A DNA stretch of 64,000 bases from Flavobacterium limicola (GCF_003634755.1 NZ_RBXA01000003.1:62001-126000); one strand, 5' to 3'. Positions 43,473-52,581 are shown, numbered from the stretch's first letter. Numbers and translations are program-made. The notes: generated from the sequence alone by a model not told the origin.

Positions 43473-45656
43473 TTACGCTAATGTTTTTACATCATTATAC
43501 AATATTTTTAAATGGTCGTCAGTCAAATCCATTAATGGTTCATACATAAATGAATTAACGTGAATATTTTCTGGAGTCATTAAATTTACTCTATCTAAAA
43601 TTCCTAAGTTGTCTATTTCTGTAGGGAATTCAGCTCGATATTTATCTACAATTTGTCCTGTTTGTTTTTTCAATATGTGATTATGAAAATGAGGGTCAAC
43701 TATTTTTGAAATCATAAAATTTTCAGCAAGAAGTCTTATTCCAATTGAGATACAGATTTTATACTTTATGTCTATGGGATTTCCATCTGCGAGATTATAG
43801 ATTTCCTTTGCTTTGGTAATTATAAGGTCAAAAACGTTATCGGTTGAATTTTCTTTTATTTTTGTCTGTTGAAAAGTTGTATTGAAAACGTCTAAAACTG
43901 ATTGTACTGTTATGTCTTCTGTTTTACTAATTCCTTTATCCGCTCTTTCAGGCTTCATATGGAGTAATGAAGTTAAAAGTAAATAATTATTGTTATCGTC
44001 TCCAATAGTGAAATCAATTAGGTTTCTTACAAATGGAACACAAGCAATAAAAGTAAAATCACAAATGTCATAATTACTTCTTAAAATTGGAAAGACATCT
44101 CTTTTTTCTCCAATAGTCAGTTCTATTTCTCCTGATTTTCTGGTTGTAGTCCAATTTCCTTGGTAGTTAATTTTAGCTCCTAATCTACTTTTGATAGTTT
44201 TATAAAAATCAAAATTGTGGGTTAGAACGATCATAAAAAAATGAGGGTCGTCCAAAACGTCTTTTAAATATTCTATTATGGCATATTTGTTTTTGTAATC
44301 AAATGAGTCTGCTATATCGTCAACAATTACAAGTTGGTTTTTATTTAGTTTTCTTCTTGTCTCAATTTGAAAAATAATATTCAAAAGATAAAATACTCTT
44401 TGCTCTCCCGTACTTAGTGATTCTTGCAATTCAGTACCTCCTAAAAATTTTGTGTCTTCAGGTCCATTGCCGTCTGTATACTTAAATAATAATGATGCAG
44501 GCTCACTATTTAAGATTACATTTTCTTGATTTTTTATATGTACTTCAAAAGGAACTGTAAATCTTCTTTTAAAAATATCAATTACTTTTTTCCAATCATC
44601 TTGTTCCTTTTTTGCTTCCTGTATGATTTTATCTCTTTGTGTAAATGTGTCATTATGTAATTTTAAAAGGACATTAAACTCGCTTTTGAATTTTGCTAAG
44701 TAGTTTAATATGAGTTTCTTCTTAAAGTTGGATATATCGGCAAATTCTTTAATAATTTCTTGATTTTCTTCTACGTAATTTCTAAACTTTCTTAGTTCTG
44801 CACTACTACTAAGTAATTTGTCAATTTCATTGAATGTACTTGCTAATAAAGGGTCTTTAAGAACTTTCTCTTTTTCGTTAAAGATTAATTCCTCTAATTC
44901 TTTGGCATTTGTTATTTCCTGTTCTTTTATTTTTACTTTATGATTTGCGGAAAAGAAATTATTGTCTTTAAGTGATTTTGTAACTGTGTCGGCATTATAA
45001 TGATTAAATGTTCCCTTCATAAAAAGAGAGTCGTTTTCATTTACAAGAGTATCATAGACTTTTATGTAATCTTTAATTTTTGATTTAAAGTCTTTGCTTT
45101 CAAGGAATTTTATAGATTTATCATTAAATACTTCTGAATAAATTATCTCTGAATATATTGGGTCTTTAATTTCATTTATATCTGCGTCATATCTTTCAAA
45201 CGTTTTGAAAAGCTCTTGTTTGAAAACCGTTTCAATTTCACTTTCAATTACATTGCTCTTAATCCCAAATAATGGTTGAATTTGTTTTAAAAAATCATTT
45301 TTGGACACGTTTAATTTTGAGTTTAATGTGTCGTATTCATTTTTGAGTTTTTCATTTGCAAGAATTGTTGAGGCTTCTTTGAACTCTGCAGACTTCATTC
45401 TTTGAATGACAAAAATTTCATCCTTTTCGATATCTACTCCGTCAATCTTTACTTCTCTGTGATTTACTCTGTTTGAAAAAATTCTATCTTTAGAAACTTT
45501 ACCTTCTGCAATATCTTCCAATGTGGATGCAAGTGAAGATTTCATTACTCCGTTTGGAGCGTAAATAAGTTGTGTTTTCGATTGCCCAAAGTTGAATTTA
45601 TGTTTGAATCGTCTTATTCCGTAACAGTTTTCTAAGTGAATTTCTAATTCTGTCAT
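43473..45656 (-). CDS. SMC/ABC-like AAA ATPase with coiled coil, possible defence protein
   Basis: A 727-residue ATPase of the RecN/SMC-like group. A P-loop with the unusual form APNGVMKSS (about 33-41, where most have GxGKS) opens the protein. A long helical, charged middle (about 90-350) looks like a coiled coil. The C-terminal half has an ABC signature LSTGEQR (about 411-417), Walker B VIVDDIADSFD (about 445) and a switch histidine LTHNFDF (about 480). A further 230 residues follow, without motifs that I recognise. Similar ATPases occur in phage defence loci, but I cannot name a system. It is the first unit of the array on this strand. Confidence 0.75.
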   Translation of the reverse strand: MTELEIHLENCYGIRRFKHKFNFGQSKTQLIYAPNGVMKSSLASTLEDIAEGKVSKDRIFSNRVNHREVKIDGVDIEKDEIFVIQRMKSAEFKEASTILANEKLKNEYDTLNSKLNVSKNDFLKQIQPLFGIKSNVIESEIETVFKQELFKTFERYDADINEIKDPIYSEIIYSEVFNDKSIKFLESKDFKSKIKDYIKVYDTLVNENDSLFMKGTFNHYNADTVTKSLKDNNFFSANHKVKIKEQEITNAKELEELIFNEKEKVLKDPLLASTFNEIDKLLSSSAELRKFRNYVEENQEIIKEFADISNFKKKLILNYLAKFKSEFNVLLKLHNDTFTQRDKIIQEAKKEQDDWKKVIDIFKRRFTVPFEVHIKNQENVILNSEPASLLFKYTDGNGPEDTKFLGGTELQESLSTGEQRVFYLLNIIFQIETRRKLNKNQLVIVDDIADSFDYKNKYAIIEYLKDVLDDPHFFMIVLTHNFDFYKTIKSRLGAKINYQGNWTTTRKSGEIELTIGEKRDVFPILRSNYDICDFTFIACVPFVRNLIDFTIGDDNNNYLLLTSLLHMKPERADKGISKTEDITVQSVLDVFNTTFQQTKIKENSTDNVFDLIITKAKEIYNLADGNPIDIKYKICISIGIRLLAENFMISKIVDPHFHNHILKKQTGQIVDKYRAEFPTEIDNLGILDRVNLMTPENIHVNSFMYEPLMDLTDDHLKILYNDVKTLA

Positions 45657-45798
45657 TTATTTTGGTTTTGTCAGTTGGTGGTTGTGCGTTAGATTCTTGA
45701 TTCTGCGGTAGGCTTGCCTATGACTAGTAAATAGGTCTGACACTATAAGACTTATCACCCCATAATTGGGTAGATTGGTCTGATAAACGTCAGATTTT

Positions 45799-45878
45799 AT
45801 TTATTTTCAAATATATAAATAAATCGCTGAAAATACTTATAAAAATAAAATAGCTATTCATTTATTTTCAAATATATA
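45799..45878. repeat. 19-bp direct repeat upstream of the array ATPase
   Basis: ATTTATTTTCAAATATATA occurs at 45799-45817 and again at 45860-45878. The 500-bp gap between the ATPase start and the secA stop contains no gene that I can support. It also has GGTCTGA twice (about 45747 and 45776), with CCCATAATTGGG between them, and the hairpin element at 45938. The direct repeat could be an insertion scar or a binding site. Confidence 0.6.
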
Positions 45879-45937
45879 TTCTTGGCGTACAGGATTATTA
45901 CGGTAAACCGTAAACAGAGTTATTTACCACAAAATTC

Positions 45938-46085
45938 CTAGCCCCGACTGCAGTGAAAAGCCTATGCCGGTTGAAAACCACTTTTTTCTGGTGGTGGCAG
46001 AGCGACTAAAAGAAGCTCCTGCCAGCGGCTAGAAAAAGGGTTTAAAACCCAATAGCTTGCAGCGTAGGGCGGGTATGGCTCTTGA
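45938..46085 (+). repeat. Dispersed hairpin element, copy 3 (plus orientation, enlarged)
   Basis: Starts TAGCCCCGACTGCAGTG and ends GCAGCGTAGGGCGGG followed by TATGGCTCTTGA, which match the outer parts of the copy at 51.5 kb (TAGCCCGGATACAAGCGG and AAGCGGATAGTCGG). The centre is larger than in other copies and holds several small stems, ACCAC/GTGGT and GGGTTTAAAACCC among them. It lies downstream of secA and upstream of the array ATPase. Confidence 0.65.
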
Positions 46086-46102
46086 AAATGAGGTGCAAAA
46101 AA

Positions 46103-46132
46103 ATTCCCCAACTACTTTCGTAATTGGGGAAT
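46103..46132 (-). terminator. Terminator of secA
   Basis: ATTCCCCAA (46103-46111) pairs with TTGGGGAAT (46124-46132) around a 12-base loop. On the minus strand a T-run follows. It lies 26 bp past the secA stop. Confidence 0.85.
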
Positions 46133-46158
46133 GTAATAGTAAGGAATTGAAACGGTTA

Positions 46159-49100
46159 TTAGTTCACGATAACCCATTGTCCTGAAGCGATTAGGCTTTC
46201 GGCTTTTTTGTATTTCATTTCTTGAATTTGTCCGTTGGCCACGTTTTGAATCGTCACAGTATCGTTACGATTAATTTTTGGCATATCTCTCACGATAGTT
46301 TCGGTTACTTGGCGTTGTTGCGTTTGGCCAGCTTCACGATTTGCAGCTTCGCTACTTACGATTTCATCTTTTGAAGTCGTGTAATCTTCTACCGGAGCAA
46401 CTTCTTTCGCTTCTTGAATTTGTTGGTTTTCCTGAGCCGGTAAATCACCTTTGAACAAGAATGAAATCACTTCTTTATTTACATTGTCAATCATTGCTCT
46501 AAACAAATTGAACGCTTCCAGTTTGTAAATAAGTAATGGATCTTTTTGTTCGTGAACCGCAAGTTGAACCGATTGTTTCAACTCATCCATTTTGCGTAAG
46601 TGTTTCTTCCAAGCTTCATCTACAATAGACAAAGTGATATTTTTTTCGAAATCGGCCACCAGTTGAGCTCCCTCAGTTTCGTAGGCTTTTTTCAAATCAG
46701 TAACCACATTCAACGATTTGATTCCGTCTGTAAAAGGAACTACAATGCGTTCAAATTGGTTGTTTTTATCTTCGTAAACACTTTTTATAATTGGGAATGC
46801 TTCTCTGGCACTTCTCTCGGTTTTCTCGGTATAATATTCCAGCGTAGCTTTGTATATTTTACCGGTTAATTCCATTTCACTCAATTTACTGAATTCACTT
46901 TCAGTAACTGGCGATGTGATTGAGAAATAACGAATCAATTCGAATTCAAAGTTTTTGAAATTATTTGATGCTTTGTTTTGGTCAACGATCAATTCACAAG
47001 TATCGTAAAGCATGTTAGCAATGTCTAATTTCAATCGCTCTCCAAACAATGCATGACGACGACGTTTGTAAACCACTTCACGTTGTGCATTCATAACGTC
47101 ATCATATTCCAATAAACGTTTACGAACACCAAAGTTGTTTTCTTCTACTTTTTTCTGAGCACGTTCGATCGATTTTGTCATCATAGAATGCTGAATCACT
47201 TCACCTTCCTGCAATCCCATTCTGTCCATCACTTTAGCCACTCTTTCAGAACCAAATAAACGCATTAGGTTGTCTTCAAGAGAAACATAAAACTGAGAAC
47301 TTCCAGGATCACCTTGACGTCCTGCACGACCACGTAACTGACGGTCTACACGACGCGAATCATGACGTTCCGTACCTACAATTGCTAATCCACCAGCGGC
47401 TTTTACTTCGGCAGATAATTTAATATCGGTACCACGACCAGCCATATTTGTTGCAATAGTTACCACACCAGGTTTTCCGGCTTCTTCAACAATTTGTGCT
47501 TCTTGTTTGTGCATTTTTGCATTCAAGACATTGTGTGCAATGCCTCTCATTTTCAACATTCGGCTTAACAATTCTGAAATCTCTACAGAAGTGGTACCAA
47601 TAAGAACCGGTCTTCCTGCTTTAGATAATTCAGTTACGTCTTCGATAACGGCATTGAATTTTTCACGAGTCGTTTTATAAATAAAATCCTCTTTGTCTTT
47701 TCTGGCCATTCCTCTGTTCGTAGGAATTTCTACAACGTCCAATTTATATATTTGCCATAGCTCACCTGCTTCAGTAGAAGCTGTTCCAGTCATTCCTCCC
47801 AGTTTGTTGTACATTCTGAAGTAATTCTGTAACGTCACGGTTGCAAATGTTTGAGTTGCAGCTTCGATTTTTACATTTTCTTTGGCTTCAATCGCTTGGT
47901 GCAATCCGTCAGAATAACGACGACCGTCCATGATACGACCCGTTTGCTCATCTACAATCATGATTTTATTGTCCATGATTACATATTCTACATCTTTTTC
48001 GAATAAAGTGTAGGCTTTCAAAAGTTGTGTCAAGGTATGAATACGCTCACTTTTTATACCAAAATCTTGAAACAATTGTTCTTTTTCTTCTGCTTCAGCG
48101 TCTTTGTCTAATTTTTTCTTTTCGATAGCGGCAATTTCAGTTCCAATGTCCGGAAGTACAAAAAAGTCAGAGTCCGTATCTCCAGAAAGGTATTTAATTC
48201 CGTTGTCAGACAATTCTACCTGATTATTTTTTTCTTCAATAACAAAATACAATGCCTCATCAATCTTGTGCATTTCTCTTTTGTTATCCTGCATGTATTG
48301 ATTTTCTGTTTTCTGAAGCAATTGTTTAATTCCTTCTTCACTCAAAAATTTAATTAATGCTTTGTTTTTTGGTAATGCTCTGTAAGCTCTTAATAATTGG
48401 AATCCACCTTCTTTGGTATTTCCTTCTTTTATTAATTTTTTTGCTTCAGATAAGAAACCGTTCGCCAATTGTCTTTGTAAACTAACTAAGTTTTCAATTT
48501 TTGGTTTCATTTCCATGAATTCATGACGATCTCCTTGCGGAACCGGACCTGAAATAATTAATGGTGTTCTAGCATCATCAATCAAAACAGAATCGACCTC
48601 ATCGACAATGGCGTAATTGTGTTTTCTTTGCACTAAATCTTCTGGCGAATGAGCCATGTTATCTCTTAAGTAGTCAAAACCAAATTCATTATTGGTTCCG
48701 TAAGTGATATCAGCGTCGTATGCTTTTTTTCTTCCTTCTGAACTTGGTTGGTAATTGTCAATACATTCAACAGTCATACCATGAAATTCGAATAATGGCG
48801 CTTTCCAAGTACTATCTCTTTTTGCCAAATAATCATTCACAGTTACTAAATGTACCCCTTTTCCGGTCAACGCATTTAAGTAAAGTGGTAATGTAGCCAC
48901 TAATGTTTTTCCTTCACCGGTTTGCATTTCAGCTACTTTTCCTTCATGCAAAACCATTCCGCCAATTAATTGTACGTCATAGTGAATCATGTCCCAAGTA
49001 ATTTCTTTCCCTGCAGCACTCCATGAATTTGCCCAAATCGCAGTATCACCATCCAAAGTGATATAACTTTTAGTTGCGGATAGTTCACGGTCTTTTGCCG

Positions 49101-49500
49101 TAGCTGTTACCACTATTTGAGAGTTGTCTTTGAAACGTCTTGCTGTTTCTTTTACCACTGCAAAAGCTTCCGGAAGAATTTCCATCAATGTTTTTTCCGA
49201 AATATCGTAAGCTTCTTTTTCAAGGGCGTCAATGGCTACGTAAATATCTTCTCTTTTGTCAATATCTACAATGCTTTCCACCTCTTGTTTCAGAGCTGCG
49301 ATTTTCGTGTCTTTTTCTGAACGAGCTTGTTTTATTTTGTCTTTAAAAAAGATCGTTCGACCTCTAAGTTCATCATGGGATAATGCCTTTAGTGGTTCCT
49401 CAAAAGTTTTTATTTTGTTGAGATAAGGTTGTAAAGCTTTGACATCTTTTTGTGACTTATCGCCAACAAAGACTTTAATAATACTGTTTATGAAACTCAT
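46159..49500 (-). CDS. secA: Preprotein translocase ATPase SecA
   Basis: The 1113-residue motor of the general secretion pathway. Walker A AEMQTGEGKTLVATLP, the DEAD-type box VDEVDSVLIDDARTPL and the second motor domain NMAGRGTDIKL with QLRGRAGRQGDPG are intact. The length fits Bacteroidota SecA, which has extra stretches compared with the E. coli form, including a charged insert in the first half (about 315-420). The usual C-terminal zinc-binding cysteines are absent. The end instead reads MKYKKAESLIASGQWVIVN, which is common in this group. It is followed by a good terminator. Confidence 0.97.
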   Translation of the reverse strand: MSFINSIIKVFVGDKSQKDVKALQPYLNKIKTFEEPLKALSHDELRGRTIFFKDKIKQARSEKDTKIAALKQEVESIVDIDKREDIYVAIDALEKEAYDISEKTLMEILPEAFAVVKETARRFKDNSQIVVTATAKDRELSATKSYITLDGDTAIWANSWSAAGKEITWDMIHYDVQLIGGMVLHEGKVAEMQTGEGKTLVATLPLYLNALTGKGVHLVTVNDYLAKRDSTWKAPLFEFHGMTVECIDNYQPSSEGRKKAYDADITYGTNNEFGFDYLRDNMAHSPEDLVQRKHNYAIVDEVDSVLIDDARTPLIISGPVPQGDRHEFMEMKPKIENLVSLQRQLANGFLSEAKKLIKEGNTKEGGFQLLRAYRALPKNKALIKFLSEEGIKQLLQKTENQYMQDNKREMHKIDEALYFVIEEKNNQVELSDNGIKYLSGDTDSDFFVLPDIGTEIAAIEKKKLDKDAEAEEKEQLFQDFGIKSERIHTLTQLLKAYTLFEKDVEYVIMDNKIMIVDEQTGRIMDGRRYSDGLHQAIEAKENVKIEAATQTFATVTLQNYFRMYNKLGGMTGTASTEAGELWQIYKLDVVEIPTNRGMARKDKEDFIYKTTREKFNAVIEDVTELSKAGRPVLIGTTSVEISELLSRMLKMRGIAHNVLNAKMHKQEAQIVEEAGKPGVVTIATNMAGRGTDIKLSAEVKAAGGLAIVGTERHDSRRVDRQLRGRAGRQGDPGSSQFYVSLEDNLMRLFGSERVAKVMDRMGLQEGEVIQHSMMTKSIERAQKKVEENNFGVRKRLLEYDDVMNAQREVVYKRRRHALFGERLKLDIANMLYDTCELIVDQNKASNNFKNFEFELIRYFSITSPVTESEFSKLSEMELTGKIYKATLEYYTEKTERSAREAFPIIKSVYEDKNNQFERIVVPFTDGIKSLNVVTDLKKAYETEGAQLVADFEKNITLSIVDEAWKKHLRKMDELKQSVQLAVHEQKDPLLIYKLEAFNLFRAMIDNVNKEVISFLFKGDLPAQENQQIQEAKEVAPVEDYTTSKDEIVSSEAANREAGQTQQRQVTETIVRDMPKINRNDTVTIQNVANGQIQEMKYKKAESLIASGQWVIVN

Positions 49501-49544
49501 GATATGTTTTTATTTCTAATTGTGTACTTCTGTAAATTTAAACC

Positions 49545-49572
49545 AAAAAAAAGCCTCTTTTGAGACTTTTTT
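49545..49572 (-). terminator. Terminator of the DUF2795 gene
   Basis: AAAGCCTC pairs with GAGACTTT (one G-T pair) around a TTTT loop, with A and T runs outside (49545-49572). It sits between the DUF2795 gene and secA on the minus strand. Confidence 0.75.
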
Positions 49573-49585
49573 ATTGGTTTACCTT

Positions 49586-49807
49586 TTAATATTCATCCTC
49601 ATTCCAAAGATAATCTTCGTCAGTAGGATAATCTGGCCAAATTTCTTCCATTGATTCATATATCTCGCCTTCGTCCTCTATAGATTGAAGGTTTTCTACT
49701 ACTTCTAATGGAGCTCCTGCTCTAATAGCGTAGTCAATAAGTTCGTCTTTGTTAGCAGGCCACGGTGCATCGCTTAAATAAGATGCTAATTCTAATGTCC
49801 AATACAT
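49586..49807 (-). CDS. DUF2795 domain protein
   Basis: A 73-residue acidic protein (MYWTLELASYLSDAPWPANK opening, then KDELIDYAIRAGAPLEVVENL). This pattern of two helices around a turn is that of DUF2795, a family of small conserved proteins of unknown function. The C-terminus is strongly acidic. It lies just upstream of secA with a terminator between, so it is probably expressed separately. Confidence 0.85.
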   Translation of the reverse strand: MYWTLELASYLSDAPWPANKDELIDYAIRAGAPLEVVENLQSIEDEGEIYESMEEIWPDYPTDEDYLWNEDEY

Positions 49808-49969
49808 TTGTTGTCGATTTAGTTTTGTGCAAAAATAAATTTTTTACTGAAAAATACAAGTAAAAAATCATTTATTTTTAGTTAAAGTTAAGAACGTTTT
49901 ATTTAGTGCTCAGTGTTCGGTATTTAGTGTTCAGCTTTTAACTGTAAACTTACAACTGCAAACTACCAA

Positions 49970-50539
49970 CTACTTCCTCGGAATCCATTGAACTTCGGCA
50001 GCGTTCAAGTCATGAGACAACTTTCGTGCCAACACAAAAAGGTAGTCAGAAAGTCGGTTTAAGTACTTGATTGCGATTTCAGCAACGGGTTCATTGTGGC
50101 TTAAATGGACCGCTAAACGCTCTGCTCTGCGACAAACACAACGTGCAATATGACAATATGACACAGTTGTATGTCCGCCAGGAAGTACAAAATGAGTCAT
50201 TGGCGGCAATGCTTCTTCCATAGCGTCAATTTCATTTTCCAATAATTCAATATCCGATTCGATAATTCCCAGTTTTTTCAAACGAAGTTCTCCGTTTTTC
50301 ATCACTTCTTTCTCAGGTGGGGTTGCTAAGATAGCACCAACAGTAAATAAACGATCCTGAATTTCGATAAGAATTTCTTTGTAATGATTGTTCATTTCCT
50401 GATCGCGAATCAGACCAATATGAGAATTTAATTCGTCAACAGTTCCGTAACTTTCAATTCGGGCATGGTCTTTTGGGACTCTGGTTCCGCCAAAAAGTGC
50501 CGTTGTTCCTTTGTCTCCAGTCTTTGTATATACTTTCAT
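49970..50539 (-). CDS. Cob(I)alamin adenosyltransferase, PduO type
   Basis: A 189-residue enzyme that adds the adenosyl group of ATP to cob(I)alamin, making coenzyme B12. The ATP-binding opening TKTGDKGTTALFGGTRVPKD (residues 4-23), the SYGTVDELNSHIGL helix and the CRRAERLAVHL and LNRLSDYLFVLAR helices are the PduO family marks. It suggests that the organism uses adenosyl-B12, for example in methylmalonyl-CoA mutase, although no such gene is in the window. The ATP-grasp gene upstream on the same strand ends 30 bp before it, so they may share a transcript. Confidence 0.93.
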   Translation of the reverse strand: MKVYTKTGDKGTTALFGGTRVPKDHARIESYGTVDELNSHIGLIRDQEMNNHYKEILIEIQDRLFTVGAILATPPEKEVMKNGELRLKKLGIIESDIELLENEIDAMEEALPPMTHFVLPGGHTTVSYCHIARCVCRRAERLAVHLSHNEPVAEIAIKYLNRLSDYLFVLARKLSHDLNAAEVQWIPRK

Positions 50540-50569
50540 CTACCGTTTATTTTATTTAAAAAAACAAAT

Positions 50570-51427
50570 TTAGCGTATTAATTCCACTATTTCCGCAACA
50601 AATCGTTCCATTGCGTTTTCACTCAAATTGAAATATAAATCGGGTTCAATGCATTCAATTTCCATTAAATAAAGTTCGTCGTCAATAAGAATTCCATCTA
50701 CACGGCCATATAATAGGTTTTCCTTAAAGGTGTCAACTACTTTTTGGGCTTTTTCAATCATTTCAGGATGGGGTTGAACCAAAGTATATTTTCCTCCAAA
50801 AAGTGATTGTACTCTGAAATCACCATCAACGGGTTTTTTATTCACCGCGTGCGAGAATTTTTTATTAAAAAAGATAAAAGAGGTTTCTCCTAATGTTTGA
50901 ATCTCGGGCATGAATTCCTGCAAAAGCAGCTCTTTCTCAGCTGCAATACTTTTATATCTCTCGCTTATTGCTAGAATTTCGGATTTTTCAAAAACTTCGG
51001 TAAGATAGGAACCTGCCGAAAATGCTGGTTTTATAACCGCTTTTTTCCAATGAGAAGGAATCAATTCAGCAAGATTAAGATGGTCAGTTTTGTCAATAAA
51101 AACGGTTGGCAAAATCGTAATTCCTTGCTGTTCCATGTCACGCAAGTAAAATTTATGGATGTTTTGCTTGATGATTTCAATAGGATTGAGGGTTTTTATA
51201 CCTAATTTTTCTATTTGGTTGAGCCAAATTTTAAACTCGGTTTCTTTTTCAAAATAATCCCAAGTATTGCGAAAAATCAAGTAATCAAAATCAGACCAAT
51301 TGATGGTTTTGTCATTCCAGATAGCGGCGCTAGCTTCTATATTATGTTTGGCTAATTCCGGAATTATTTTTTGATCTTCGGGATTTAAATTGGGAAGTTT
51401 TTCGCAGGTTAGGATGGCGATTTTCAT
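50570..51427 (-). CDS. ATP-grasp family protein
   Basis: A 285-residue ATP-dependent ligase-like protein. An N-terminal Rossmann-like part (KIAILTCEKLPNLNPEDQK, then LIFRNTWDYFEK) is followed by the ATP-grasp core (VIKPAFSAGSYLTEVF; LLLQEFMPEIQTLGETSFIF; YGRVDGILIDDELYLMEIE), with the Mg-binding acidic pair near the end (EIECIEPDLY). This layout is like glutathione synthetase-type and DcsG-like enzymes. The substrate is unknown. The ATG at 51427 is preferred over an earlier one at 51466, since it begins MKIAILTC. It may be made with the PduO-type enzyme. Confidence 0.85.
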   Translation of the reverse strand: MKIAILTCEKLPNLNPEDQKIIPELAKHNIEASAAIWNDKTINWSDFDYLIFRNTWDYFEKETEFKIWLNQIEKLGIKTLNPIEIIKQNIHKFYLRDMEQQGITILPTVFIDKTDHLNLAELIPSHWKKAVIKPAFSAGSYLTEVFEKSEILAISERYKSIAAEKELLLQEFMPEIQTLGETSFIFFNKKFSHAVNKKPVDGDFRVQSLFGGKYTLVQPHPEMIEKAQKVVDTFKENLLYGRVDGILIDDELYLMEIECIEPDLYFNLSENAMERFVAEIVELIR

Positions 51428-51478
51428 TTTTTGGTAGGTGTTATTTGGAATTCTGAATGCAATCATGATTGGAATTTT

Positions 51479-51574
51479 CTAGCCCGGATACAAGCGGTAT
51501 CCTCTTTCTTGTTATTCAGACGAAGGAAGAATAACAAGAAAGAGATACAAGCGGATAGTCGGAATAAGCTCCTA
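51479..51574 (+). repeat. Dispersed hairpin element, copy 4 (plus orientation)
   Basis: Starts TAGCCCGGATACAAGCGG, has a perfect 15-bp stem TCTTTCTTGTTATTC (51503-51517) with its complement (51529-51543), and ends GATACAAGCGGATAGTCGG and AATAAGCTCCTAA. It is the clearest copy, because the flanks GATACAAGCGG appear on both sides. It lies just past the ABC ATPase stop and before the ATP-grasp start. Confidence 0.75.
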
Positions 51575-51582
51575 AAAAAAAA

Positions 51583-52269
51583 TTATTTTGTAGTGTCGCT
51601 TTCGATAAGTCCGTCACGCAAGCGGATGATTCTGTGTGCATAAGCAGCGATTTCCTCCTCGTGTGTTACCAAAATAACGGTGTTTCCATTAGCGTGGATG
51701 TCTCCAAAAAGTTTCATGATTTCAAGCGATGTTTTGCTGTCCAGATTTCCGGTAGGCTCATCGGCAAGAATGATGGACGGTTTGTTGACTAAAGCGCGGG
51801 CAATGGCCACACGCTGGCGTTGTCCTCCGGAAAGTTGGTTGGGCTGGTGATCCATTCTGTCGGCAAGATTTACTTGTTCCAGTACTTCGGTGGCGCGTTT
51901 GTTTCTGTCGGATTTAGAGAAACCGGCATAAATCATGGGTAAAGCCACATTATCTAGCGCAGTTGTTCGGGGTAAAAGGTTAAAAGTCTGGAAAACGAAT
52001 CCGATTTCTTTATTTCGAATTTCGGCTAATTCATCATCTTTCATCTGGCTGACGTCTTTTCCGTTCAGAATATAACTCCCGGAAGTTGGCGTGTCTAAGC
52101 AGCCTAGTAAATTCATTAAAGTTGATTTTCCAGATCCTGAAGGTCCCATTAATGCTACATATTCGCCTTTATTTATTTCTAAATCAATGCCTTTGAGAAC
52201 ATAAACGATTTCATTTCCAAGTACGAAATCTCGTTTGATATTGGTTATTTTGATTAGCGGGTTTGCCAT
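51583..52269 (-). CDS. ABC transporter ATP-binding protein (MacB/LolD type)
   Basis: A 228-residue ATPase subunit. Walker [19 protein letters not shown], the MacB/LolD-type insert ([23 protein letters not shown]), the signature [15 protein letters not shown] and Walker [14 protein letters not shown] are complete. These subunits pair with FtsX-like membrane permeases that move lipoproteins or peptides. No permease gene is adjacent, so the partner is elsewhere. The gene is followed by the hairpin element at 51479-51574. Confidence 0.93.
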   Translation of the reverse strand: MANPLIKITNIKRDFVLGNEIVYVLKGIDLEINKGEYVALMGPSGSGKSTLMNLLGCLDTPTSGSYILNGKDVSQMKDDELAEIRNKEIGFVFQTFNLLPRTTALDNVALPMIYAGFSKSDRNKRATEVLEQVNLADRMDHQPNQLSGGQRQRVAIARALVNKPSIILADEPTGNLDSKTSLEIMKLFGDIHANGNTVILVTHEEEIAAYAHRIIRLRDGLIESDTTK

Positions 52270-52581
52270 TAGAATATATTATTTTTGACCTTCGACTGTT
52301 CGTAGGGTCCTATTAAATTAGATTTTAAAAGTACAAAAGACTTTTGAATTATTAATAAGTAGTTATTTTTTAAATTTGTTACAATTTAAAGGGCTTCAAA
52401 TTTTAAACGCTAGATTTTAATTTTTGTGTTGTTTTTACAAAACAGTCGTTTTAAGGTTTTTTTATACACTAAATCCAAGTTTTAATTTTTACATAATTTC
52501 AATATCAATTTATATAATTCACACTTTTATATTTTTTATTTCACAATTATTTAAATTAGTTATATAATTTTTGGTTGTTTA

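Noticed and set aside
40784-46158. Prophage or transposon
   Set aside because: No integrase, transposase, capsid or terminase gene is present, and the outer edges show no matched terminal repeats.
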